DNA of 25,079 nucleotides, taken from NCBI GenBank assembly GCA_045599945.1, contig JAZRWY010000022.1, forward strand, positions 1 to 25,079. Direction: 5' to 3'. Origin of the DNA: UMGS973 sp045599945. GTDB taxonomy: Bacteria; Bacillota; Clostridia; Peptostreptococcales; Anaerovoracaceae. The translations under genes and the position numbers were made by a program. Below, piece after piece: positions 1 through 7,094 of the stretch (within the stretch, counting starts at the first letter, position 1; the number at the start of each line of letters is the position of its first letter). The notes beneath the pieces are model-generated. The model searched no databases, had not been told where the DNA came from, and saw nothing but the letters and a program-made list of their open reading frames with translations.

Positions 1-191
1 GAAGTATCAATTTCCAGTGCAAGATTCTTCAGTCTCTTGTATTCTGCAATGTTTGCAGAATAATCCTTTTTTTTGAATAGATTTCTTGGACTGGATTCTG
101 CATAGATCTTAAGATCCAGCTCCTTCTGAAATTCAAAGATATCTACAAAGAAATGGTCGATTGTATTGATAATTCTTTCGTTTTCTGTCAT
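1..191 (-). CDS. Hypothetical protein, N-terminal part (runs off the left edge)
   Basis: An open frame starts at an ATG at 189-191 and stays open for 63 codons to base 1. The start is supported by an AGGAGA ribosome site a few bases upstream (rc of 197-202). The visible protein begins MTENERIINTIDHFFVDIFE and then becomes rich in Lys, Leu, Glu and Asn, with no signal peptide or membrane segment. It looks like a soluble, helical cytoplasmic protein. I do not recognise the family, and its C-terminus lies outside the window. It is transcribed away from the macro-domain gene, which is on the same strand and separated by a terminator-like hairpin, so it is probably a new transcription unit. Confidence 0.7.
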   Translation of the reverse strand, partial: MTENERIINTIDHFFVDIFEFQKELDLKIYAESSPRNLFKKKDYSANIAEYKRLKNLALEIDT

Positions 192-264
192 AAGTTTTCT
201 CCTGCGTTTACTAAAAAAATTATACCACTTCGAAAAAATGATTACAATCCTTTATAAAAGCAGA

Positions 265-286
265 AATGGAGACCTGCGTCTCCATT
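265..286 (-). terminator. Terminator-like hairpin after the macro-domain gene
   Basis: A perfect 9-bp inverted repeat (AATGGAGAC / GTCTCCATT) with a 4-base loop begins at the first base of the macro-domain gene's stop codon. On the minus strand it is followed by a modest T-rich stretch (TTCTGCTTTTAT), so termination may be weak. The position is right for the end of this transcript. Confidence 0.55.
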
Positions 287-783
287 CATCCTTTCCATGC
301 TTTTTTCAGTATTTCCTCTTCTTCGGCAGAAAATGCCACAAGGATGATATCCATTTCACCATCCTCCAGACATTCTCTTACTGTCTTTACTGCAATGAAT
401 GCCGCCCGTTCCTTTGGAAATCCGAAAATGCCCGTGGATATCGCCGGAAAAGCAATGGAATGGATTCCATTTTCTCTGGCAACTTCCAGGCTTCTCCTGT
501 AGCAGGATGCAAGAAGTTCATCTTCATGACTGTTGCCTCCGGTCCAGATTGGACCGACAGTATGGATGATGTTCCTGCATGGAAGGGCATATGCTTTTGT
601 GATCTTTGCATCTCCCGTTTCGCAGCCTCCCAGGCTTTTGCATTCCCGGAGAAGCTCCGGCCCTGCCGCACGATGAATGGCTCCGTCTACACCACCTCCT
701 CCAAGAAGGCTGTTCTTAGCAGCATTTACGATGGCGTCCACGTGCATTGTAGTAATATTTTCTCTTCTTACTGTAACTGCCAT
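286..783 (-). CDS. Macro-domain protein, probable O-acetyl-ADP-ribose / ADP-ribosyl hydrolase
   Basis: This 165-residue protein is a complete single macro domain, which binds ADP-ribose. Members of the MacroD/YmdB group deacetylate O-acetyl-ADP-ribose and can remove mono-ADP-ribose from proteins. The sequence shows the family hallmarks: NAAK at residues 20-23, the glycine-rich GGGGVDGAIH loop at 28-37, IIHTVGP at 72-78 and the phosphate-binding ISTGIFGFP loop at 115-123. The C-terminal residues end the fold normally. The start is supported by an AGAAAGGAAAG ribosome site and by domain alignment. The first 68 bases overlap the end of a small membrane-protein frame, so translation may be coupled. 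Which hydrolase activity it has cannot be told from sequence, but the family call is secure. Confidence 0.93.
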   Translation of the reverse strand: MAVTVRRENITTMHVDAIVNAAKNSLLGGGGVDGAIHRAAGPELLRECKSLGGCETGDAKITKAYALPCRNIIHTVGPIWTGGNSHEDELLASCYRRSLEVARENGIHSIAFPAISTGIFGFPKERAAFIAVKTVRECLEDGEMDIILVAFSAEEEEILKKAWKG

Positions 784-934
784 GGATTACTTTCCTTTCT
801 GCGCATTTCCCTGCCCGGATCTGTTCCATTTCCTCCTGATATCTTGCCGAAGCCTCATCTCTTTTTTCTTCTTCCCACAACCAGATGATGCCCAGTCCTG
901 CCATCATCATGAAAACCATTGGTAAAAACATCAT
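716..934 (-). CDS. Small single-pass membrane protein overlapping the macro-domain gene
   Basis: This 72-residue frame starts with a hydrophobic segment very rich in methionine (about residues 1-20, ending GIIWLWEEEKR). An acidic/basic helical stretch and a Lys/Arg/Tyr-rich tail follow. It therefore looks like a short inner-membrane protein with a cytoplasmic tail. I chose the ATG at 932-934 because a GGAGG lies 8 bases upstream. The same frame also offers ATGs at 949 and 931. The last 68 bases overlap the start of the macro-domain gene in another frame. That is long for a bacterial overlap, so the 3' part could be an artefact. No family is recognised. It lies between tcdA and the macro gene on the same strand. 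Confidence 0.45.
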   Translation of the reverse strand: MMFLPMVFMMMAGLGIIWLWEEEKRDEASARYQEEMEQIRAGKCAERKVIHGSYSKKRKYYYNARGRHRKCC

Positions 935-949
935 TATCTTATCCTCCAT

Positions 950-964
950 CTATGAAACTTTCAT
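950..964 (-). other. Possible four-codon leader ORF (MKVS) ahead of the small membrane protein
   Basis: A good AGGAG ribosome site sits 7 bases before an ATG at 962-964. That frame encodes only Met-Lys-Val-Ser before a TAG at 950-952. The next in-frame codon is ATG (947-949), the first possible start of the small membrane protein. This start-stop arrangement could feed reinitiating ribosomes to the downstream gene, or it may be chance. Confidence 0.3.
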
Positions 965-1016
965 TTTTGTTCTCCTGATGGTTCTAATATATCTGAAATG
1001 ATGTACCTTTTTTGTC

Positions 1017-1697
1017 TCATTGGCCGATAAGGTTCCGGATCACTTCTCCCGCCATGATATACCCCGCAACCGGCGGTGTAAAAGATATGCTGGCAGGCGT
1101 TCTGCTCTTCGTACGAACAGGTTCCTCTCTGGAATAGACAACCTGCAGATGTCTGATTCCACGGCTTTTCAGTTCTTTTCGCATGACCTTCGCCAATGGG
1201 TCCATGGAAGTCTTCATGATATCCGCAATCTCAAAACATTCCGGATGCATCTTGTTTCCTGTCCCCATGCATGAGACAATCGGAATTCCTTCTCTGTCAC
1301 AGATGGCAACCAGCTCAATCTTTGCTGCAACCGTATCAATGGCATCTATGACATAATCATATGCGGAAAAATCAAACCGCCCAGCTGTCTCCGGAAGAAA
1401 AAATACCGGATGCACTGTCACTTTGCATTCCGGATTAATGTCCAGAATCCTTTCTCTGATGACTTCAACCTTTGGCCTTCCAACCGTACTGTGCAGTGCA
1501 ATCAGCTGCCTGTTGATATTGCTCTCCTCCACAATGTCACTATCTATGATGTCCAATTCACCGATTTCCGCTCTGGCAAGTGCCTCAATTGCCGCAGCAC
1601 CAACGCCGCCTGCTCCAAAGACTGCAACTCTTGCATTTTTCAGTTTCTTTAAGTTTTCTTCTCCAATTAATCCCACGGTCCGGTCTGACTGATTCAT
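1017..1697 (-). CDS. tcdA: tRNA threonylcarbamoyladenosine dehydratase, ThiF/E1-like
   Basis: This 226-residue protein belongs to the TcdA (CsdL/YgdL) branch of E1-like enzymes. These use ATP to cyclise N6-threonylcarbamoyl-adenosine-37 in ANN-decoding tRNAs to the hydantoin form. The sequence shows the ATP-binding GAGGVG at residues 28-33, the acidic IIDSDIV strand at about 50-56, NINRQ at 60-64, and the branch-typical MGTGNK and STEP-like region (KTSMDPLAKVMR). A longer frame begins upstream. I chose the ATG at 1695-1697 because a GGGGGAGGAAG ribosome site precedes it and it overlaps the recX stop as ATGA. The E. coli protein is about 268 residues, so this is a compact version. Translation is probably coupled to recX. 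Confidence 0.9.
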   Translation of the reverse strand: MNQSDRTVGLIGEENLKKLKNARVAVFGAGGVGAAAIEALARAEIGELDIIDSDIVEESNINRQLIALHSTVGRPKVEVIRERILDINPECKVTVHPVFFLPETAGRFDFSAYDYVIDAIDTVAAKIELVAICDREGIPIVSCMGTGNKMHPECFEIADIMKTSMDPLAKVMRKELKSRGIRHLQVVYSREEPVRTKSRTPASISFTPPVAGYIMAGEVIRNLIGQ

Positions 1698-2173
1698 GAA
1701 TCTTCCTCCCCCTCTGCCCTGAGCTGATTGATAACGGACCATATGAGGTCTGTCTCATATCCTTTGCTGGAAAGCCTCCGCGCAAGTTTCATGGCTTTTC
1801 TTTCATCCAGAATTTCATTTTCATCCACGATTTTGCGTGCCTGTTTCATGGCTCTGTCCCGCTCTTCACGTTCCAGGTCATATCCGAAGTCCTCTTCGAA
1901 CCGGTAGATTCCGTTCTGGACATCCTCAGAAGAAACACCCAGATCATACAGTTCATACCGGATCAGCTTGATTCCCTTTCCTTTTGAGAAACCATAATTC
2001 AGATATGCTACCACATATTCCATGTCGTTCAGATAATTCAGCGCAACCAGTTCCTCCATGGCCTCCTGAATCTTTTCTTCCTCAAAGCCCTTTTCCTGAA
2101 GATGCTTTTTCATTTCCATCTTCGTTCTGGGTCTGTGCTCCAGATATCTGATTGCCGCTTCATTAATATTCAT
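1694..2173 (-). CDS. recX: Regulatory protein RecX
   Basis: RecX binds RecA filaments and limits recombinase activity. The 159-residue product shows the family's repeated three-helix pattern: an N-terminal RYLEHRPRTKMEMKKHL unit, a second YLNDMEYVVAYLNYGFSKGKG unit and a C-terminal KAMKLARRLSSKGYETDLIW unit. I start at the ATG at 2171-2173, which has an AGGGGA ribosome site and overlaps the end of the upstream hydrolase gene by about 11 bases. An in-frame ATG 39 bases upstream would add residues unlike the family. The 3' end overlaps tcdA by four bases. The three genes (hydrolase, recX, tcdA) are therefore one unit. Confidence is high for the family; RecA regulation is inferred from family knowledge. 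Confidence 0.88.
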   Translation of the reverse strand: MNINEAAIRYLEHRPRTKMEMKKHLQEKGFEEEKIQEAMEELVALNYLNDMEYVVAYLNYGFSKGKGIKLIRYELYDLGVSSEDVQNGIYRFEEDFGYDLEREERDRAMKQARKIVDENEILDERKAMKLARRLSSKGYETDLIWSVINQLRAEGEEDS

Positions 2174-2990
2174 AAATATCCCCTGCTGTTGCAACAATGC
2201 AGCGTTCTCCAAGCCTTGCTTTCAGATCACAGATGGCATTGATTCCTGTGCAGTGCACCGGAATTACCATTTCCATCTCTTCTGCACATACTTCATCTAC
2301 CACTCTCTTTCTGTCCTCCGCAGAAGCAGAATAAAGATGCATGCCTGCAACAAGTCCTTTGACCGGAAGGCCCGGGAAAAGTTCCTTGGCATGCCTTAAG
2401 ATAGGAATTATACCTCTATGACTGCATCCCGAAAAGATAAAAATGCCATCCCCCTGCCTGATGGCAAGGAACTGCTCATGATTCATCCGGTCTGCCACAA
2501 GTTCACCGTCTACAATCTCATAGAAGCTTTCCGTTGCTCTGAAGCCTTCTACTTCATGAATGGTCCCGGAAACTACAATGGAATTTGTCAGCCACAGTTC
2601 ATGGTCTGTAAATCTCATCCTGTCCTGCAGTTTTTCCTTCACCGCATCCGGCCACCGTATTCCTGTGGTCTCTTCGTCTCTTGTTCCATCGGGATAGAGC
2701 CCGTATGTCTTTATGAAAGCATCCTTATGCAGAATAATATCTGCATTCCCGTTGATTTCGCTGAATCTCGGAATGCCTTCCGTATGATCATAATGACCGT
2801 GCGAAATGATACATACATCCGCCAGATTCAGGTCTATATTGAGTTTTTCTGCATTTTCTGCAAAAAGATCAGAGGCGCCGGCATCAAACAGGATATTCAT
2901 TTCTTCTGCTTCAATATATATGGATAATCCGTGTTCTGCTAAAATGCCGGGGTTATCTGTTTTGTTTTCTGATAAAAAATAGATTCTCAT
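2163..2990 (-). CDS. Metallo-beta-lactamase-fold hydrolase (COG1237 / MptA-like group)
   Basis: This 275-residue protein has the metal-binding SHGHYDH motif at residues 63-69, preceded by the strand NILFDAGAS. Further likely ligands lie in FSGCSHRG and in VIPVHCTG near the C-terminus. The pattern, including the GLVAGMHL segment, matches the group often annotated as 7,8-dihydropterin-6-methyl-4-(beta-D-ribofuranosyl)-aminobenzene-5'-phosphate synthase. In bacteria that name is usually only inherited, and the true substrate is unknown. It has no signal peptide, so it is cytoplasmic. An AGGAG ribosome site precedes the ATG. It lies only about 40 bases after rpe, beyond a terminator-like hairpin, and its end overlaps recX. 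Confidence 0.85.
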   Translation of the reverse strand: MRIYFLSENKTDNPGILAEHGLSIYIEAEEMNILFDAGASDLFAENAEKLNIDLNLADVCIISHGHYDHTEGIPRFSEINGNADIILHKDAFIKTYGLYPDGTRDEETTGIRWPDAVKEKLQDRMRFTDHELWLTNSIVVSGTIHEVEGFRATESFYEIVDGELVADRMNHEQFLAIRQGDGIFIFSGCSHRGIIPILRHAKELFPGLPVKGLVAGMHLYSASAEDRKRVVDEVCAEEMEMVIPVHCTGINAICDLKARLGERCIVATAGDIYEY

Positions 2991-3011
2991 GGGGTTCTCC
3001 TTTGAAAGAAA

Positions 3012-3031
3012 AAGGCCACATGTGCAGCCTT
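3012..3031 (-). terminator. Hairpin with T-tract at the end of rpe
   Basis: On the minus strand AAGGC...GCCTT flanks a 10-base centre that can pair further by weak or wobble pairs, and TTTTTCTTTC follows. It overlaps the rpe stop codon. The stem is short, so it may act as a partial terminator. No separate promoter is visible in the remaining 20 bases before the next gene. Confidence 0.5.
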
Positions 3032-3677
3032 ACATATTTTTCAATATTTCCTTTGCATTCTTTTCTATGTCTCCGTGAAAAACAGCAGAGCCTGCTACAA
3101 CAAGATCACATCCTGCCTCCACAATCTCCCGGACATTTCCGGCACCTGCGCCGCCGTCTACTTCTATGACATAGTTCAGATTTCTTTCTTTTCTGATTTC
3201 ATCCAGCTTTCTGATCCTATTCAGAGCATTCGGAATGAATTTCTGTCCGCCAAAGCCTGGATTGACACTCATGACCAGCACAAGGTCAACGTCTTCCAGA
3301 ATATCTTCCAGAGAAGCTACCGGCGTTGCAGGATTAATGGCAACCCCTGCCTTTACTCCGTGCCCCTTTATATTCTGCACGGTTCTATGAAGGTGAACGC
3401 ATGCCTCCTGATGTACTGTAATATACTCAGTCTGCTCCGTAAGAAAATCTTCAATGTATGCATCCGGGTTCTCAATCATGAGATGAACATCAAACGGCAT
3501 GGATGTCTTTCCTGCAAGGCTTTTCATCACTGCAGCCCCAAAACTGATGTTGGGAACAAAATGACCGTCCATGACATCCACATGTATCACATGCGCGCCT
3601 GCATTTTCTGCTGATTTTACATCCTCTGCAAGCTTCGAAAAATCTGCCGAAAGGATGGATGGTGCCAGTTTTGCCAT
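3030..3677 (-). CDS. rpe: Ribulose-phosphate 3-epimerase
   Basis: Rpe interconverts ribulose 5-phosphate and xylulose 5-phosphate in the pentose phosphate pathway. The 215-residue TIM-barrel protein is of normal length. It shows the family motifs APSILSADF at residues 5-13, HVDVMDGHFVPNISFG, VHLMIENP, LVMSVNPGFGGQ and the closing EVDGGAG and VAGSAVF. These include the metal-binding His and Asp residues and the phosphate-binding C-terminal loop. A GGAG ribosome site precedes the ATG. It starts 14 bases after rsgA, matching the common Firmicute order prkC-rsgA-rpe. Transcription probably ends at the hairpin overlapping its stop. Confidence 0.96.
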   Translation of the reverse strand: MAKLAPSILSADFSKLAEDVKSAENAGAHVIHVDVMDGHFVPNISFGAAVMKSLAGKTSMPFDVHLMIENPDAYIEDFLTEQTEYITVHQEACVHLHRTVQNIKGHGVKAGVAINPATPVASLEDILEDVDLVLVMSVNPGFGGQKFIPNALNRIRKLDEIRKERNLNYVIEVDGGAGAGNVREIVEAGCDLVVAGSAVFHGDIEKNAKEILKNM

Positions 3678-3691
3678 ATCTACCTCACTCC

Positions 3692-4567
3692 TTAATATCT
3701 GTTTTTTTTGTCACGGATTTCTTCAATCTGTGAAATATATGAACGGTATCTGATCTTTGATATTTTCCCTTCTTCCAGTGCTTTTCTTACTGCACAGTCC
3801 GGTTCTTTCACATGTCTGCAGTCATCATAATGACACTTTCCTTTGTATTCTGCCATCTCCGGATAATGAAAATCCAGTTCCTCTTCCGGAACTTCCAGAA
3901 TATCAAAGGAGGTGAAGCCGGGCGTATCATAAATCATGCCGCCTCCCGGAACTTCAAAAATCTCCACATGTCTTGTGGTATGTTTTCCGCGTTTTGTCTT
4001 CTGGGAAAGGTTTCCCGTCTGGGCATTAGCATCCGGAAGGATTGCATTCAGCAGCGTGGATTTTCCAACACCTGAAGGTCCTGCAAAAGATGCCCGTTTC
4101 CCGGCAATCAGCCGGAACAGTTCATCTACTCCTTTTCCTGTCAGCGCATCTGTAAAGACAAGGGGATAAATGCCTGAATAGGTCTCTCTAATTTCCTGTA
4201 TTCCATCTTCGGATGCCAGGTCCGTCTTGTTGACACAGATTACAATATCCAGATGATGATTCTCGGCCATGACCAGGAACCTGTCAATGACCGGATAATT
4301 GGGATCCGGCTGGCGGGCCGCCATCACAACAATGAAACAGTCTACATTTGCAATGGGCGGACGGATGAAGATGTTCTTTCTGGGGAAGATTTCTTCTATC
4401 ACGCCTTTATCTTCTTCACCTTCCACCTGCGAAAATCTCACATTATCTCCAACTGCAAGGGTAATGCCTCTCTTCTTGAAAATACCTCTTCCCTTGCATT
4501 CATATGTTTTATCGCCACATTTCACATAATAGAAACCGGCAATTCCTTTCATGATAATCCCTGTCAT
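3692..4567 (-). CDS. rsgA: Ribosome small-subunit biogenesis GTPase RsgA
   Basis: RsgA is a circularly permuted GTPase that checks late 30S subunit maturation. The 291-residue protein has an N-terminal OB-fold (KGRGIFKKRGITLAVGDNV region). The G motifs come in the permuted order NKTD, then GPSGVGKST, then DTPG. A C-terminal zinc knuckle follows (CHYDDCRHVKEPDC). All key residues are present. The ATG at 4565-4567 overlaps the prkC stop as ATGA, with GAGGG upstream. A second ATG five codons in (MKGIAG) also has an AGGG and could be used. Placement directly after the PASTA kinase is conserved in Firmicutes, and PrkC-type kinases are known to phosphorylate this GTPase in some species. Confidence 0.96.
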   Translation of the reverse strand: MTGIIMKGIAGFYYVKCGDKTYECKGRGIFKKRGITLAVGDNVRFSQVEGEEDKGVIEEIFPRKNIFIRPPIANVDCFIVVMAARQPDPNYPVIDRFLVMAENHHLDIVICVNKTDLASEDGIQEIRETYSGIYPLVFTDALTGKGVDELFRLIAGKRASFAGPSGVGKSTLLNAILPDANAQTGNLSQKTKRGKHTTRHVEIFEVPGGGMIYDTPGFTSFDILEVPEEELDFHYPEMAEYKGKCHYDDCRHVKEPDCAVRKALEEGKISKIRYRSYISQIEEIRDKKNRY

Positions 4568-6339
4568 TCAGTTCCCTCTTGCGGTTCCTCATTCGTCGTT
4601 TCATCCGGGTTCGTCACAGAATTCTCCTGCTGCTGCTCCGGCTGCTCTTCCGGCTCTTCCGGTTCAGGCGGCGTAACAGGTTCCGGTGTTACCTCCTTTG
4701 GCCCCTTGCTCACCTTGATATTGACAGAGGTTCCTTCCTCAAGTTCTGTTCCGCTGCTGTACTGCTGTGAAATGACCTGTCCCTCCGGATAATCATCGCT
4801 ATATCCGTATGTCACGTTTCCGATCTCAAGATTTGCATTTCTGATTGCTTCTTTTGCATCCTCAAGACTCTTGCCTAAAAGACCCGGCATTTTAACCGTC
4901 CTGATTTCAATCTTCTTGGCCAGTACGATATTTACCGCCTGAGAAGTATTGACCTCAACACCTGCTCCCGGATCCTGGCTGATAACCGTTCCTTCCGGCG
5001 CTTCACTTTCTGCAGAATCCACATTTCCAAGGGTTAATCCTTTTTCTTCAAGCGCTGCTTTCGCCTGCTCCTGCGTCATTCCTATGAGCGATGGAACAAT
5101 TTCCGTTCCGGTTCCCTTGGAAATATTTACGCGGATCACCTTGCCTCTCTTAACTTTCATGTCAGGCTTTGGAGACTGCGATACAATTTCTCCTTCTTTA
5201 TATTCATCAGAGAAGACTTCATCCCCTCTTTCAATTTCAAGACCTTTTTCGTGAAGCAGGTTCTCAGCATCTTCATATGTCATTCCAAGAAGTGAAGGAA
5301 CCTTGATTTCACTGCCGCCGCCAAAGACAAAATACCCTGCAGCCAGAAGTGCAATCAGCAGAATAACCGCAAGAATGACATTTCTCTTTTTCTTCCTGCT
5401 CTTTTTATCCTCCAGATACTGCTTTTCCGCTTCTTCCTGCTGCTCTTTTCTCCTCTGCTCACGATAATCCAGATCCACATTCTGAGGATCAATGGCAGCC
5501 TCTCCGACAATTCTTGTAACCTTCAGCATTTCATCCAGTTCCCGGATCAGATCATCTACCGATTCATATCTGTTGACACTTAGCTTGTCTGTACATTTCA
5601 TGATGATTCCTTCCAGCCTGGACGGAATTCCCGGTACATAATGGGATGGCGGTGTCATTGGTTCATTCATATGCATCAATGCAACCTGAACAGGTGTATC
5701 TCCATCAAACGGAACTCTTCCTGTGAGCATTTCATACATTACAATTCCAAGAGAATAGATGTCTGACTTCGCGTCTATATATCCGCCTCTTGCCTGCTCC
5801 GGAGAAAAGTAGTGAACGGAGCCCATGACCATTTCTTCACCGTCTCCACTGGTTACGGCTTCATTCATAGCTTTTGCTATGCCGAAATCTGCAATCTTTG
5901 CCACACCTTCCTGTGTCATCAGGATATTATGAGGCTTGATGTCCCTATGAATGATATCATTATGATGTGCAAAACTGAGGCCTGCAGCAATCTGTTTTGT
6001 AATATTGATTGCCTTTCTGTATTCCAGAGGTCCTTCCTTTTCTATCATTTCGGAAAGAGTCTCTCCCTCAATCAGCTCCATGACGATATAGTGGACATTT
6101 CCTTCCTTTCCTACATCATAAATGCTGACAATGTTTGGGTGATTCAGCCCTGCTGCTGCCTGGGATTCCCTTCTGAAACTCTCTATGATATTCGGGTCTT
6201 TCACATATTCAGGCTTCAAAATCTTGATTGCAACAAATCGATTGAGCAGTCTGCATCTTGCCTTATATACAACAGCCATGCCGCCGTCGCCTATTTTCTC
6301 AAGCAGTTCATATCTGCCTGCTAATAATTTCACGCTCAT
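4564..6339 (-). CDS. prkC: Membrane Ser/Thr protein kinase with three PASTA domains
   Basis: PrkC/Stk-type kinases sense muropeptides or lipid II outside the cell and phosphorylate proteins that control growth and wall synthesis. This 591-residue protein has an N-terminal Hanks kinase domain (about 10-270) with the GDGGMAVVYKA loop, the catalytic HRDIKPHN and DFG motifs. A basic linker leads to one membrane helix (about 320-342). Three PASTA repeats follow, each carrying a (V/M)P-S/G-L-L/I-GM/GK start and an E-G-x-(V/I)-S-Q core. A 45-residue Pro/Glu/Gln tail closes the protein. The start has a perfect AGGAGG that begins in the stop region of the upstream phosphatase gene. Kinase, cognate phosphatase and rsgA are linked as in other Firmicutes. 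Confidence 0.97.
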   Translation of the reverse strand: MSVKLLAGRYELLEKIGDGGMAVVYKARCRLLNRFVAIKILKPEYVKDPNIIESFRRESQAAAGLNHPNIVSIYDVGKEGNVHYIVMELIEGETLSEMIEKEGPLEYRKAINITKQIAAGLSFAHHNDIIHRDIKPHNILMTQEGVAKIADFGIAKAMNEAVTSGDGEEMVMGSVHYFSPEQARGGYIDAKSDIYSLGIVMYEMLTGRVPFDGDTPVQVALMHMNEPMTPPSHYVPGIPSRLEGIIMKCTDKLSVNRYESVDDLIRELDEMLKVTRIVGEAAIDPQNVDLDYREQRRKEQQEEAEKQYLEDKKSRKKKRNVILAVILLIALLAAGYFVFGGGSEIKVPSLLGMTYEDAENLLHEKGLEIERGDEVFSDEYKEGEIVSQSPKPDMKVKRGKVIRVNISKGTGTEIVPSLIGMTQEQAKAALEEKGLTLGNVDSAESEAPEGTVISQDPGAGVEVNTSQAVNIVLAKKIEIRTVKMPGLLGKSLEDAKEAIRNANLEIGNVTYGYSDDYPEGQVISQQYSSGTELEEGTSVNIKVSKGPKEVTPEPVTPPEPEEPEEQPEQQQENSVTNPDETTNEEPQEGTE

Positions 6340-6348
6340 TTCAGCCTC

Positions 6349-7080
6349 CTATACTCTCAGACAGACAATGGTAATATTGTCCTCTCCACCTGCTTCGTTC
6401 GCCATGTCTACCAGCTTTTCACAAGCCTGCACCATGGTCAGCGAAGCATCTGCGGCAACTGCTGCAATCGCGTCGCTGCCGATCTCTCCGTATAAGCCGT
6501 CAGTGCACAGGATAATGCAGTCATTCTGCATGATTTCCACCTGTTCATAATCAGGAACAATGTCTTTTTCCGTACCTAGCGCTTTTGTTATCACATTTCT
6601 TTTTTCATGTGTCAGCGATTCCTCTTTTGTTATGAGGCCCGCATCCAGAAGGGCATTGACATATGTATGATCCTTCGTAATCTGCACCATCTGCGAACCT
6701 CTTACAATATATGCTCTGGAATCGCCCAGATGTGCAAAATATGCAAACCCTCCCCGGATGCAGCAGATCACAATGGTCGTAGCCATTCCTTCAACTGCTG
6801 TTCTTTCCTCTGCTTTTTTCAGAATGCTTTCATTTGCTCTTTTCAAGGCACCTGCAAGATATTCGCGAACAGAAACTGCAGAATCATCCTCCGGCAGTTC
6901 ATTTTCCAGAACATACTGGGTGATTTCATAAATTGCAGTTCTGGATGCAATCTCTCCGCCTGAGCTTCCACCAACTCCATCTGCGATGATGTATATGTTT
7001 TTCTCAGGCAATATGAAGCATGCATCTTCGTTATGGGTTCGCACCTTTCCTTTATTTGTCCTAAATCCTACCTGAAGCAT
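6349..7080 (-). CDS. prpC: PP2C-family protein phosphatase (Stp/PrpC)
   Basis: This 243-residue enzyme dephosphorylates Ser/Thr residues set by the adjacent PASTA kinase. All PP2C (PPM) metal-site motifs are visible: RTHNED near residue 14, ADGVGG at about 34-39, GMATT, HLGDSRAY, CTDGLYG and the C-terminal GGEDNIT. The length is typical of Stp-type enzymes with no extra domains. The ATG has only a modest GGTGA ribosome site, 14 bases after the rsmB stop, so translation may partly rely on coupling. The gene ends 9 bases before prkC, with the kinase's ribosome site in the gap. In B. subtilis rlmN lies between rsmB and prpC; it is absent here. Confidence 0.96.
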   Translation of the reverse strand: MLQVGFRTNKGKVRTHNEDACFILPEKNIYIIADGVGGSSGGEIASRTAIYEITQYVLENELPEDDSAVSVREYLAGALKRANESILKKAEERTAVEGMATTIVICCIRGGFAYFAHLGDSRAYIVRGSQMVQITKDHTYVNALLDAGLITKEESLTHEKRNVITKALGTEKDIVPDYEQVEIMQNDCIILCTDGLYGEIGSDAIAAVAADASLTMVQACEKLVDMANEAGGEDNITIVCLRV

Positions 7081-7094
7081 TTTTTCACCAATCT

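Noticed and set aside
166..888. 240-codon plus-strand frame
   Set aside because: It is antisense to the macro-domain gene and crosses the start of the left-edge gene; no domain is recognisable.
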